Source of the DNA: Micromonospora terminaliae
GTDB lineage: Bacteria > Actinomycetota > Actinomycetes > Mycobacteriales > Micromonosporaceae
NCBI RefSeq assembly: GCF_009671205.1
Contig: NZ_CP045309.1
Span: forward strand, 682,001 to 746,000
Length of the DNA: 64,000 nucleotides
Direction: 5' to 3'
Below the pieces are notes generated by a model. The model was not told the origin of the DNA and ran no database searches. It was given only the letters and a program-made list of their open reading frames with translations. The position numbers and the translations under genes were made by a program. This document shows, one piece after another, positions 16,561 through 24,519 of this stretch. Position 1 is the first letter of the stretch; every line of letters starts with the position of its first letter.

Positions 16561-18008
16561 CCCTGCGCCTTCGCGCCGACGGACAGGAAGGTCTGGAAGG
16601 CCTCCAGGCCGGGGCGGCCGCCCTCGTACCCGAGGCCCGAGTCCCGCACGCCGCCGAACGGGATCCACGGCGTGTTCGGGGTGCCCGTGTTGATGCCGAC
16701 GATCCCGGCGGAGAGGCGGTCGGCCACGGCGTGGGCGCGGTCGAGATCCGCGCCGCACACGTAGCCGGCCAGGCCGTACCCGGTGGCCTGGTGCAGGGCC
16801 AGCGCGTCGTCGAGGTCGTCGTAGACGTGGATCGGCGCGATCGGCCCGAAGATCTCCTCGGTCAGCACCCGGCTGTCGGCGGGCGCGTCCAGCAGCACGG
16901 TCGCCGGGGCGAAGTGACCCTTCTCCGGGGCGGCGCCGCTCGTGACCTTCTTCGCGCCCCTGCTCACCGCCTCCTCGACGAGCGCGGCCATCCGGGCCGG
17001 GTCACCGGCCGGGGCGAGGGGACCGAGGTCGGTGGCCGGGTCCGTGGGGAGGCCGACGACCATCTTCTCGGTCGCCGCGACGAACGCCTCGGTGAACTCG
17101 GCCGCCACCTCCCGGGCCACGAAGATCTGATTGGCGGCGATGCAGGACTGGCCGTTGTTGCGGTACTTCGCCACCAGCAGCGTCTGCGCGGCCGCCTGCG
17201 GGTCCGCGTCGGGCAGCACGAGGAAGGGCGCGCAACCACCGAGCTCCATCACCGTGCGCAGGAAGCGCGGCGCCGCGGCCGCGGCCACCAGCCGGCCCAC
17301 CCGCGTCGACCCCGTGAAGGAGACGACCCCGACGCTCCGGTCGGCGAGCCACGGGTCGACGACGTCGGTGGGCGTGCCGAGCACCGCCGACAGGACCCCG
17401 GCGGGCACGTGGCGCTCGACGACCGCGGTCAGCACCATCGACGACAGCGGCGCCAGCTCGGAGGGCTTGAACAGCACGGGACACCCCGCCGCCAGCGCCG
17501 GCGCGATCTTCCGCGCCGGGATGGAGACCGGGAAGTTCCAGGGGGTCAGGACCGCGGCGACACCGGCGGGCCGCGCGGTCACGCGGTGACCGATCCCGGG
17601 TACGACGGAGAGCTGCTCGGCCTCCTGCCGATCCAGCAGGTCGGCCATGATCCGGAAGTAGGCGACGGTCAGCCCCAGCTCGGCCGCCGACTCGGCGAGC
17701 CGCTTGCCGGTCTCCCGGGTGATGAGCGCGGGCCACTCGGGCGCCGCCGCGAGCGCCTCGACGTCCGCGGCGATGGCCCGCAGGGCCGCCGACCGTGCGT
17801 CGCGCGGCGTGCCCGCCCAGACCGGCAGGGCCCGCTGCGCCAGGCCGAGGGCCGCCTCCGCGTCGGCGCCGTTTCCCGTGCTGACCTCGGTGAACGGCTC
17901 GCCGGTGGACGGGTCGAGCACCGCGAGCCGCGGTCCGCCCGCCACCCGGCCGGCCACGCGCACGCCGGTGGTGGCCGAGAGGATGTCGTTGACGATGGGG
18001 TCGGTCAC
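16557..18008 (-). CDS. NAD(P)-dependent aldehyde dehydrogenase, GabD/sulfolactaldehyde dehydrogenase-like
   Basis: 483 residues. TPWNFP (Asn158), KPSELAP (Lys181), MELGG (catalytic Glu255) and NNGQSCIA (catalytic Cys289) are all in place. An arginine in PARKIAP (Arg166) aligns with the position that binds the anionic end of the substrate in succinate-semialdehyde dehydrogenases and in the sulfolactaldehyde dehydrogenases related to them. Next to a YihT-like aldolase and a TauE-type exporter, oxidation of sulfolactaldehyde to sulfolactate is a reasonable guess. Succinate semialdehyde or a sugar aldehyde are alternatives. Coupled at both ends by GTGA overlaps. Confidence 0.85.
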   Translation of the reverse strand: MTDPIVNDILSATTGVRVAGRVAGGPRLAVLDPSTGEPFTEVSTGNGADAEAALGLAQRALPVWAGTPRDARSAALRAIAADVEALAAAPEWPALITRETGKRLAESAAELGLTVAYFRIMADLLDRQEAEQLSVVPGIGHRVTARPAGVAAVLTPWNFPVSIPARKIAPALAAGCPVLFKPSELAPLSSMVLTAVVERHVPAGVLSAVLGTPTDVVDPWLADRSVGVVSFTGSTRVGRLVAAAAAPRFLRTVMELGGCAPFLVLPDADPQAAAQTLLVAKYRNNGQSCIAANQIFVAREVAAEFTEAFVAATEKMVVGLPTDPATDLGPLAPAGDPARMAALVEEAVSRGAKKVTSGAAPEKGHFAPATVLLDAPADSRVLTEEIFGPIAPIHVYDDLDDALALHQATGYGLAGYVCGADLDRAHAVADRLSAGIVGINTGTPNTPWIPFGGVRDSGLGYEGGRPGLEAFQTFLSVGAKAQG

Positions 18009-19171
18009 GGTAGCTGCTCCTCGTACGCGTCGAGCTGGTCCTGGTCGAGATCGATGCCGAATCCGGGCCCGTCCGGCACGCGGACGGTGCCGTGGGCGGT
18101 GAGCAGGCCGTCGGCGGCCTGCCGCAGCGGGTTGGAGCGGATGTCCCACTCGATGAGCTGGGTCGCGGGTGAGATCGCGCCGGCCTGGACGGTCACGGCG
18201 GTGGCGACCGCACCGTTGTAGAGGTGCGGGTTCACGGTCCGACCGGCTGCAGTCGCGGCGGCCAGCACCTCCAGGAACTCGGTGACGCCGCCGACCTTGC
18301 CGAGGTCGGGCTGCAGGATCTCGACCGCGTCCAGGTAGGGCTCGAACGCCGCGGCGCCGTAGAGGTTCTCCCCGGTAGCCAATGGCATCCCGGTTCGGTG
18401 GCTCAGCTCGGCCAGTTCGCCGGGGCGGTCGCCGGCCAGCGGCTCCTCGACCCACGCGACGCCGAGGTCGGCCAACGCGGGAACCATCTCCAGCGCCTCG
18501 GTCAGCCGCCAGGCCTGGTTGGCGTCGGCGAAGACCTGCACCTGGTCGCCGAGGATCCGCCGGGCGGTTCCAACGTTGGTGAGATCGGTGTCCGCGCCGA
18601 ACCCGACCTTGACCTTGACCGCGGTGAGCCCGAGCGCGGCGCAGCGGTAGGCGACGTCGGCGACCCCGGTTGGTCCGAGGCTGGAGCCGTACACCGGCAG
18701 CTCCGTGCGGGGGGCGGCGCTGAGGAGCCGGGCCAGGCTCGTGCCGGCGTGGCGGGCGGCGAGGTCCCACAGCGCCATGTCGACACCGCTGATCGCCTGG
18801 TGGACCGGGCCGGGGGCGCCCCACTGGCGGCCCAGCGGCACCAGCTCCGCGAGCAGCGCCCGCTGGGCGGTGGCCGGGTCGGGGAAGCAGCGGCCGATCA
18901 GGAGCGGCGCGACGCCGTCCTGGATGGTGGCGATCCGCTCGCGCCACGCCCAGGCCGGGTAGTTCGCCCAGCTCTCGCCGACGCCGACCGAACCGTCGGC
19001 CAGCTCGACCTCGACCAGGATCATCACGCGGTGGGTGAGCGGCGCGAAGGACATGGCGATCTGCTCGGTGGGGCGGGCCCGGAAGACCCGGCACCGCACG
19101 TCCGTCACCGCGGCGTCCGGCAGCGTGACCGTGCGGGTCTCCGCGGCAGGGGGTGCGGCCTTGAGGTGCAT
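18005..19171 (-). CDS. Enolase-superfamily (mandelate racemase/muconate lactonizing) enzyme
   Basis: 388 residues. The C-terminal barrel has the KxK pair (TAVKVKVG), metal ligands in FADANQAW, WVEEPLAG and ATGENLYG, and the opposing base His in NPHLYNG with the Asp of LQPDLGKVGG. Such enzymes abstract the proton alpha to a carboxylate; most members in sugar operons are acid-sugar dehydratases or lactone cycloisomerases. First gene of the operon, with AGAAGG seven bases before the ATG. It is not part of any classical sulfoglycolytic route I know, so it either handles a sugar acid made by the Zn-dehydrogenases or serves a side branch. Confidence 0.87.
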   Translation of the reverse strand: MHLKAAPPAAETRTVTLPDAAVTDVRCRVFRARPTEQIAMSFAPLTHRVMILVEVELADGSVGVGESWANYPAWAWRERIATIQDGVAPLLIGRCFPDPATAQRALLAELVPLGRQWGAPGPVHQAISGVDMALWDLAARHAGTSLARLLSAAPRTELPVYGSSLGPTGVADVAYRCAALGLTAVKVKVGFGADTDLTNVGTARRILGDQVQVFADANQAWRLTEALEMVPALADLGVAWVEEPLAGDRPGELAELSHRTGMPLATGENLYGAAAFEPYLDAVEILQPDLGKVGGVTEFLEVLAAATAAGRTVNPHLYNGAVATAVTVQAGAISPATQLIEWDIRSNPLRQAADGLLTAHGTVRVPDGPGFGIDLDQDQLDAYEEQLP

Positions 19172-19204
19172 GTGCCTTCTCTCACGTCGACGAGATCTGC
19201 ATGC

Positions 19205-19234
19205 AGTGTTGAACGCATTTCACCGAGACGTCAA
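19205..19234 (-). promoter_or_regulatory. Candidate promoter of the eleven-gene sugar operon
   Basis: On the minus strand TTGACG (19229-19234) lies 18 bp before AACACT (19205-19210), about 35-40 bp upstream of the first start codon. The -35 is close to consensus; the -10 is weak, as expected of a regulated promoter. A T-rich stretch (TTTCTTGTTTCG) just upstream could be a regulator site. The rest of the 187-nt gap between this operon and deoR shows nothing I can name. Confidence 0.4.
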
Positions 19235-19358
19235 GACCACGAAACAAGAAAGACGGCGAGTTGAGACGGCGCGAAAGGTGCTTATGCCTCACCCGGGCAG
19301 GTTCGAGGGCGGGAGTCCGCTGTATTGCGGGCGGTTCCCGAGCGGGGGTTGAGTCGAC

Positions 19359-20126
19359 CTACGCGGTGACGACGCGGGTGCCCGTGCGGCGCGCGGCCGC
19401 GGCCACCGCGTCGGGCAGCGGACCGTCGACGACCAGCGTGTCGATGCGGTCGAACCCGCACACCTGGACCGGGGCCGTCGCCGTCAGCTTGCTCGCGTCG
19501 ACGAGCAGCACGACCTCGTCGGCGATGTCCATGAGCGCGTGCTTGGCGCTCAGCTCGACCTCGGAGCGCACGTACGCGCCCCGCTCGTCGACCGCGCTCG
19601 CGCCCAGGAAGAGCAGGCGCACGCGCATGCGCCGGACTAGGTCCAGGGCGGCGAAGCCCACCATCGCCTGGTTGTCGTGCAGCAGCTCGCCGCCGATCCC
19701 GATGACCCGTGACCTGGGCCGGGACAGCATGTGGGCCAGTACGGGAACGGAATGGGTGATCACGCAGCCGTCGAAGTCCTCAGGCAGCGCGTGAGCCACC
19801 TCGGCCGTGGTCGTGCCACTGTCGACGCCGATCGTGTCCCCGGGCTGGACCAGGCGGGCCGCGGCGGCGCCGATCGCCCGCTTGGCGCCGGCGTGGCTGA
19901 GCGCGCGGGACGCGTAGCCGGGGCCGCCGACGCCGCCCGGCGGGAGGCTTACGCCGCCGTGCACCAGCAGGACCTCGCCGCTCTCGGCGAGGCGCCGCAG
20001 GTCGCGGCGGATCGTCATCTGGGAGACGCCGAGCTGGGCGCTGATGTCGGCAACCGAGAGGAAGCCGGCCCGGCGGAGCGCGGCCATGATGTGCGTCCGC
20101 CGCTGCGGGGCGCCGTCGTAGCGCAT
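19359..20126 (-). CDS. DeoR-family sugar-phosphate-responsive repressor
   Basis: 255 residues from the ATG at 20124-20126, preferred because GGAAG sits just upstream; GTG codons at 20141 and 20135 are alternatives. The N-terminal helix-turn-helix is LSVADISAQLGVSQMTIRRDLRRL, continued by the DeoR-type GEVLLVHGG. The C-terminal sensor fold has DSGTTTAEVAHAL, a phosphosugar-binding motif. Such regulators are released by a phosphorylated pathway intermediate. It lies between the minus-strand operon and the divergent aldolase gene and may control both. E. coli's sulfoquinovose regulator (YihW) belongs to the same large family, but that alone proves little. Confidence 0.9.
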   Translation of the reverse strand: MRYDGAPQRRTHIMAALRRAGFLSVADISAQLGVSQMTIRRDLRRLAESGEVLLVHGGVSLPPGGVGGPGYASRALSHAGAKRAIGAAAARLVQPGDTIGVDSGTTTAEVAHALPEDFDGCVITHSVPVLAHMLSRPRSRVIGIGGELLHDNQAMVGFAALDLVRRMRVRLLFLGASAVDERGAYVRSEVELSAKHALMDIADEVVLLVDASKLTATAPVQVCGFDRIDTLVVDGPLPDAVAAAARRTGTRVVTA

Positions 20127-20168
20127 GGCTTCCACTGACACGTCGGTAGTCTAGCCCTTGTTCTCCTA

Positions 20169-20195
20169 CTAACAGGGGATGGTAGTTTTCTAACA
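20169..20195. promoter_or_regulatory. CTAACA direct repeat, candidate DeoR operator
   Basis: CTAACA occurs at 20169-20174 and again at 20190-20195, exactly 21 bp (two helical turns) apart. It lies in the AT-rich gap between the divergent deoR and aldolase genes. Same-face direct repeats are common for DeoR-family repressors. A -10-like TAGACT for deoR lies next to it on the minus strand (20148-20153). The assignment is inference. Confidence 0.4.
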
Positions 20196-20265
20196 TCTTT
20201 TGATCTCAGCGCCTCAACGTCGCCGACTGCGGCGGCGGACCGGCCGCTCCCGCGTTGGAGGAACA

Positions 20266-21132
20266 GTGACCGCCGACCCCTCGATCCTCGCCCGCCCGTC
20301 GGGCGGCTACGCCATGCTCGCCGTCGACCAGCGCGAGGCCCTGCGGGCCATGTTCGCCGCGCGCCAGCCGGAGCCGGTGACCGACGCGCAGCTGACCGCC
20401 TTCAAGGTGGACGCGGCACGGGCGCTCAGCCCGTACGCGTCCGCGATCCTCGTCGACAAGCAGTTCGGCTGGGACGCCGTGGTCGCGGAGAACGCGGTCG
20501 ACCCGTCGTGCGCCCTGATCGCGGCGGCCGACGCGTTCACCCCGAGCGCCACCGAGTTCGTCGCCGACGTGGCGATCGACCCGGACGTCGACCCCGTGAC
20601 CGTGCGCAAGGAGGGCGCGAAGGCCCTCAAGCTCCTGGTGCTCTACCGGCCGGACGAGGCCCCGGAACCGCGGATCGCCCTGGTCACCGACTTCGTCGCC
20701 CGCTGCCGCGAGGCGGGGCTGGTGAGCATCATCGAGCCCGTGTCCCGTGGCCCGCGCGACGGGGGCGCGTACGACCACGAGGCGGGAATCCATGCGGCGG
20801 CCCGCGAGCTGGGCGACCTCGGCGCCGACCTCTACAAGTCGGAGGTGCCGACCCACGGCAAGGGCACACCGGACGAGATCACCGCCGGGTGCGCCGCGCT
20901 GTCGTCGGTGATCAGCAGCCCGTGGGTGGTGCTGTCCTCCGGCGTACCGGCGGAGGTGTTCCCCGACGCCGTGCGGCTCGCCTGCCGGGCCGGCGCCTCG
21001 GGCTTCCTCGCCGGCCGGGCCGTCTGGGCCTCGGTGGTCGGCAGCCCGACCATGGCCGACGACCTGCGCACGATCTCGGTCGACCGGCTGCGCCGCCTCG
21101 CCGACGTGGTTGACGACGCCGTGTCGCGCTGA
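20266..21132 (+). CDS. Class I aldolase resembling sulfofructosephosphate aldolase YihT
   Basis: 288 residues from the GTG that follows GGAGGAACA. The start SGGYAMLAVDQREALRAMF, then LSPYASAILVDKQFGW, KALKLLVLYR, GLVSIIEPV and GASGFLAGRAVWASVVG, match E. coli YihT almost word for word as I remember that sequence, and at the same spacing. Lys191 (DLYKSEVP) is the expected Schiff-base lysine. YihT cleaves 6-deoxy-6-sulfofructose 1-phosphate to dihydroxyacetone phosphate and sulfolactaldehyde. LacD-type tagatose-bisphosphate aldolases are the main alternative. First gene of a plus-strand operon with the TauE-type exporter 1 nt downstream. Confidence 0.82.
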   Translation: MTADPSILARPSGGYAMLAVDQREALRAMFAARQPEPVTDAQLTAFKVDAARALSPYASAILVDKQFGWDAVVAENAVDPSCALIAAADAFTPSATEFVADVAIDPDVDPVTVRKEGAKALKLLVLYRPDEAPEPRIALVTDFVARCREAGLVSIIEPVSRGPRDGGAYDHEAGIHAAARELGDLGADLYKSEVPTHGKGTPDEITAGCAALSSVISSPWVVLSSGVPAEVFPDAVRLACRAGASGFLAGRAVWASVVGSPTMADDLRTISVDRLRRLADVVDDAVSR

Positions 21133-21133
21133 C

Positions 21134-21859
21134 ATGGCCCCCGTCGGCGACCTGCTCGCGGTCGGCGCGGTCGCGCTGGGCGCCACCATGCAGCGGGCGA
21201 CCGGCCTGGGCTTCGCCCTGGTCGCCGCCCCGTTCCTGGTGGTGATCCTCGGCCCCTTCTCGGGGGTGACGCTGGCCAACCTGCTCTCCGCCGTGATCAA
21301 CCTGATCGTGCTGTGCGTGACCGCGCGGGCGCTGCAGCGCCGCGTGGCCGTCCAGATGATCGCCGGTGTGGTCCTGGCCCTGCCGTTGGGCGTCTGGGTG
21401 GTCCGGGAGCTGCCGGGCCGGGTCCTGCTCGTCGGCATCGGCCTGATCACGGCGGGATCGGTGACGTGGGTGGCGGTGGGCCGGAGCATGCCGTTCCTCC
21501 GGCACCGCGGTGGGGCGGTGGCCTCCGGGTTCGCGTCCGGCTTCTTCAACACCACGGCTGGCACGGGCGGGCCGCCGCTCGCCGTCTACGCCGTCAGCAC
21601 CGGCTGGGAGCACCGGAGCTTCGTCCCGACCGTCCAGCTCGTCGGCCTCGTGACGAACGTGCTGTCGCTCGCCGCGAAGGGCGCCCCGGTCCTGTCGTGG
21701 CGCCTGCTGCTGGCCTGCGGCGCGGCGATGCTGGCCGGGATCGGCGGCGGGCACTACCTGGAGCGGTGGTTGCCGGAGACCGCCACCCGGCGGTGGGTCC
21801 TGGCGCTCGCCCTCACGGGAAGCGTCATCGCGATCGGCAAGGGAGTGGCGGCATGGTGA
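21134..21859 (+). CDS. TauE/SafE-family anion exporter
   Basis: 241 residues with about eight membrane helices and two homologous halves. GATMQRATGLGFALVAAPFL in the first half and FASGFFNTTAGTGGPPLAVY in the second half are the paired signature motifs of TauE/SafE proteins, which move sulfite, sulfoacetate or other organosulfonates across the membrane. It begins 1 nt after the aldolase stop. In several sulfoquinovose pathways a TauE-type protein exports sulfolactate, which would fit this neighbourhood. The transported anion is inferred from context. Confidence 0.85.
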   Translation: MAPVGDLLAVGAVALGATMQRATGLGFALVAAPFLVVILGPFSGVTLANLLSAVINLIVLCVTARALQRRVAVQMIAGVVLALPLGVWVVRELPGRVLLVGIGLITAGSVTWVAVGRSMPFLRHRGGAVASGFASGFFNTTAGTGGPPLAVYAVSTGWEHRSFVPTVQLVGLVTNVLSLAAKGAPVLSWRLLLACGAAMLAGIGGGHYLERWLPETATRRWVLALALTGSVIAIGKGVAAW

Positions 21860-22224
21860 GGCGCGACGTTCCGGCCCGGTGGCCGCGCCGCGTCTTCGGC
21901 CGGGGCAGCGACCCGGACCCGCGGTTCAGCCTGGCCAACGAGCGCACGTTCCTGGCGTGGATCCGCACGTCCCTGGCGCTCGTGGCCGCCGGCGTGGCGT
22001 TGGAGGCGGTGAACCTGCCGATGGTGCCCGGGATGCGCCGGGCGGCGGCGATCGTGCTGATCCTGCTCGGCGCCGCCGCACCGGCCCAGGCGTGGTTCGG
22101 CTGGACGCGCACCGAGATCGCCCTGCGCCTGGGCCGGAGCCTCCCGCCGCCGCTGCTGGTCGTGCCGGTCGGCGCGGGCCTCACGCTCGTCGCCGTCCTG
22201 CTCCTGCTGGGTCTCGTCCGGTGA
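21853..22224 (+). CDS. DUF202 (YidH-like) membrane protein
   Basis: 123 residues with three membrane helices. The DUF202 signature LANERTFLAWIRTSLALVAAG sits before the first helix. It overlaps the exporter stop by 7 nt. DUF202 proteins are widespread inner-membrane proteins of unknown function. A second, shorter copy follows at once, and paired DUF202 genes are common in bacteria (E. coli yidH/yidG). Confidence 0.85.
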   Translation: MVRRDVPARWPRRVFGRGSDPDPRFSLANERTFLAWIRTSLALVAAGVALEAVNLPMVPGMRRAAAIVLILLGAAAPAQAWFGWTRTEIALRLGRSLPPPLLVVPVGAGLTLVAVLLLLGLVR

Positions 22225-22565
22225 ACGCCCCCGGCTCGGCACGCCTGGACGACGGCGGCCTGCAGGTGGAGCGGACCGTGCTGGCGTGGCGGCGTACCGC
22301 GGCGGCCTTCGTCGTGGCGGCGGCCGCGGCCGGCCGCTTCCTCCTGCCGCACCACGGCGGATGGGTCTTCCTGGCCGCCACCCTCAGCGGGGCGACGGCC
22401 CTGGTCGTCGTCGCGGCGGCGCTGCGCCGGCGGCTCCCGTCCTCCGACGCCCCGGCCCCGCCGGGCTCGGCCCGCCCGTCCGGGCCCTGGCTGGCCGCGG
22501 TCACGCTCGCCACCGCGGCCGGCGGCCTCGGCGTGGCGGTCGCCGTCCTGCACGGAGCACCCTGA
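22221..22565 (+). CDS. DUF202 (YidG-like) membrane protein
   Basis: 114 residues. It starts with a GTG overlapping the previous stop (GTGA) and carries the shortened motif LQVERTVLAWRRTAAAFVVA, followed by three hydrophobic segments. It forms a pair with the previous DUF202 gene and may make a hetero-complex with it. Function unknown; co-translation with the TauE-like exporter gene may be functional or only positional. Confidence 0.82.
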   Translation: MNAPGSARLDDGGLQVERTVLAWRRTAAAFVVAAAAAGRFLLPHHGGWVFLAATLSGATALVVVAAALRRRLPSSDAPAPPGSARPSGPWLAAVTLATAAGGLGVAVAVLHGAP

Positions 22566-22614
22566 CCCCCACCCGCTCGCCGGAGCCCGACGCCGAGATC
22601 ACCCTCCGGAGTCC

Positions 22615-22639
22615 GTTTTGTCACCGGTGTATCGGGTAG
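22615..22639 (+). promoter_or_regulatory. Stress-sigma (SigB-like) promoter
   Basis: GTTT (22615-22618), 15 bp, then GGGTAG (22634-22639), close to the GTTT-N14-16-GGGTAT pattern recognised by SigB/SigF-type general-stress factors of actinobacteria. It lies about 85 bp upstream of the amidotransferase start, for which AGAGGAGG at 22705-22712 is the ribosome site. Osmotic-stress control would suit a compatible-solute enzyme. Confidence 0.5.
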
Positions 22640-22722
22640 TCGCGGCCTCTCATGGGGCCGTCCACCCGGTCCGGCGGTGACGGGCAAGCGTCTTCCGGCA
22701 GGCCAGAGGAGGTGCCCTGAGG

Positions 22723-24507
22723 ATGTGCGGGATCAGCGGTGAGGCGCGATTCGACGGGTCCGTGCCGGACGGCGACGCGGTGCTCCGGATGAGCGAGGCC
22801 ATGCGATCCCGGGGGCCCGATGGGGAAGGCCGGTGGAACGACGGGTGGATCACCCTCGGGCACCGCCGGCTGACCATCATCGACCTCTCCGACGCCGGCG
22901 CCCAGCCGATGGTCCGGGACGATCTGGGCCTCGCCCTGGTGTTCAACGGTTGCATCTACAACTACCCGCGGTTGCGTGAGGAACTGCGGGAGGCCGGGCA
23001 CACCTTCCGCTCGACCAGCGACACCGAGGTCATCCTCGTGGCGTACGCGGAATGGGGCGAGGACTTCGTCGACCACCTCGTGGGGATGTTCGCGGTCGTG
23101 CTGGTCGACCGGGCACGGCGCCGGCTGGTGCTGGCCCGGGACCGGCTCGGCATCAAGCCGCTCTACCTCGCCGAGTCCCCGGGGCGGCTGCGGTTCGCCT
23201 CGACCCTGCCGGCGCTGCTGGCCGCCGGCGACGTCGACACCGGCATCGACCCGGTGGCGCTGCACCACTACCTGTCCTGGCACTCCATCGTGCCGGCGCC
23301 CCGGACCATCCTGCGCGGCGTCCGCAAGCTGCCGCCGGCCACCGTGCGGGTGGTGGAGGCCGACGGGCGCAGCCGCGAACGGGTGTACTGGCGGCCCGAC
23401 TACCAGCGTGACGCGGCACATGCCGGCATGGACGCGCGGGACTGGCAGGCCGCGGTCGGCGACGCGCTGCGTACCGCCGTGCGGCGGCGGCTGGTGGCCG
23501 ATGTGCCGGTCGGTGTGCTGCTCTCCGGCGGGCTGGACTCCAGCATGATCGTGGCCCTGCTCGCCGAGGCCGGGCAGCACCACCTGCAGACGTTCAGCAT
23601 CGGGTTCGACAGCCGGGGCGGCGAGAGCGGCGACGAGTTCCACTATTCCGACCTCGTCGCCCGCACCTTCGGCACCGATCACCACCGCATCCAGCTCGGT
23701 GACGACGACCTGGAGCCGGCGGTCCGCCGCACGATCGAGGCGATGACGGAGCCGATGGGCAGCCACGACGTCGTCGCGTTCCACCTGCTCTCCGAGCAGG
23801 TGGCCCGGCACGTCAAGGTGGCACAGTCCGGCCAGGGCGCCGACGAGGTGTTCGCCGGCTACGCCTACCACCAGCCCCTCACGGGGGTGCCCCGGGACGA
23901 TGCGGCCGAGGCGTTCGCCGCCGCGTTCTTCGACCGCACGCACGCGGAACTGGACCAGGTGGTTGACCCGGCGTACGCCTGCGACCACGACGCCAGCCGC
24001 GAGCTGCTCGCCGGGCACCTGGCCGCGCCCGGTGCGGACACCGCGCTCGACGCGGTGCTGCGCCTGGACACCCATCTGATGCTGCCCGACGACCCGGTGA
24101 AGCGGGTGGACAGCATGAGCATGGCGTGGGGGCTGGAGGTGCGTACCCCCTTCCTGGACCAGGACCTGGTGACTCTGGCTGCCGCCTGCCCCCCGGAGCA
24201 CAAGGTCGCGCAGGGCGGCAAGGGGATCCTCAAGGAGGTGGCCCGGGAGGCCCTGCCCGCCGAGGTGGTCGACCGGCCCAAGGGCTACTTCCCGGTGCCG
24301 GCCCTGCGCAACGTCGACGGACCGGTGCGGCATCTCGTGGCGGAGGCCCTCGCCGCGCCGGCCGCCCGCGAGCGTGGCCTCTTCCGGCCCGGGTACGTCG
24401 CCGAGCTGCTGGCCGAACCGGACCGGGCCCAGGCCGCCGCGGGCAGCAACAAGCTCTGGCAGCTCGGCCTGCTGGAGCTGTGGCTCCAGTCCCACGGCAT
24501 CCGCTGA
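22723..24507 (+). CDS. Asparagine-synthetase-like amidotransferase, probable N-acetylglutaminylglutamine amide type
   Basis: 594 residues. Cys2 (MCGISGEARFDG) is the glutaminase nucleophile, with SRGPDGEG, FNGCIYNY and DRLGIKPLY completing the N-terminal class II domain. The C-terminal synthetase domain has the PPi loop LSGGLDSSMI and GQGADEVFAGY. The start and the C-terminal VDRPKGYFPVPALR resemble the family that amidates N-acetylglutaminylglutamine to the osmolyte NAGGN. Its usual partner, the fused acetyltransferase/ATP-grasp synthetase, is not next to it here. Plain AsnB activity is the alternative. Faces glutamine synthetase tail to tail, 12 nt apart. Confidence 0.8.
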   Translation: MCGISGEARFDGSVPDGDAVLRMSEAMRSRGPDGEGRWNDGWITLGHRRLTIIDLSDAGAQPMVRDDLGLALVFNGCIYNYPRLREELREAGHTFRSTSDTEVILVAYAEWGEDFVDHLVGMFAVVLVDRARRRLVLARDRLGIKPLYLAESPGRLRFASTLPALLAAGDVDTGIDPVALHHYLSWHSIVPAPRTILRGVRKLPPATVRVVEADGRSRERVYWRPDYQRDAAHAGMDARDWQAAVGDALRTAVRRRLVADVPVGVLLSGGLDSSMIVALLAEAGQHHLQTFSIGFDSRGGESGDEFHYSDLVARTFGTDHHRIQLGDDDLEPAVRRTIEAMTEPMGSHDVVAFHLLSEQVARHVKVAQSGQGADEVFAGYAYHQPLTGVPRDDAAEAFAAAFFDRTHAELDQVVDPAYACDHDASRELLAGHLAAPGADTALDAVLRLDTHLMLPDDPVKRVDSMSMAWGLEVRTPFLDQDLVTLAAACPPEHKVAQGGKGILKEVAREALPAEVVDRPKGYFPVPALRNVDGPVRHLVAEALAAPAARERGLFRPGYVAELLAEPDRAQAAAGSNKLWQLGLLELWLQSHGIR

Positions 24508-24519
24508 CCCGCGGGCGGG

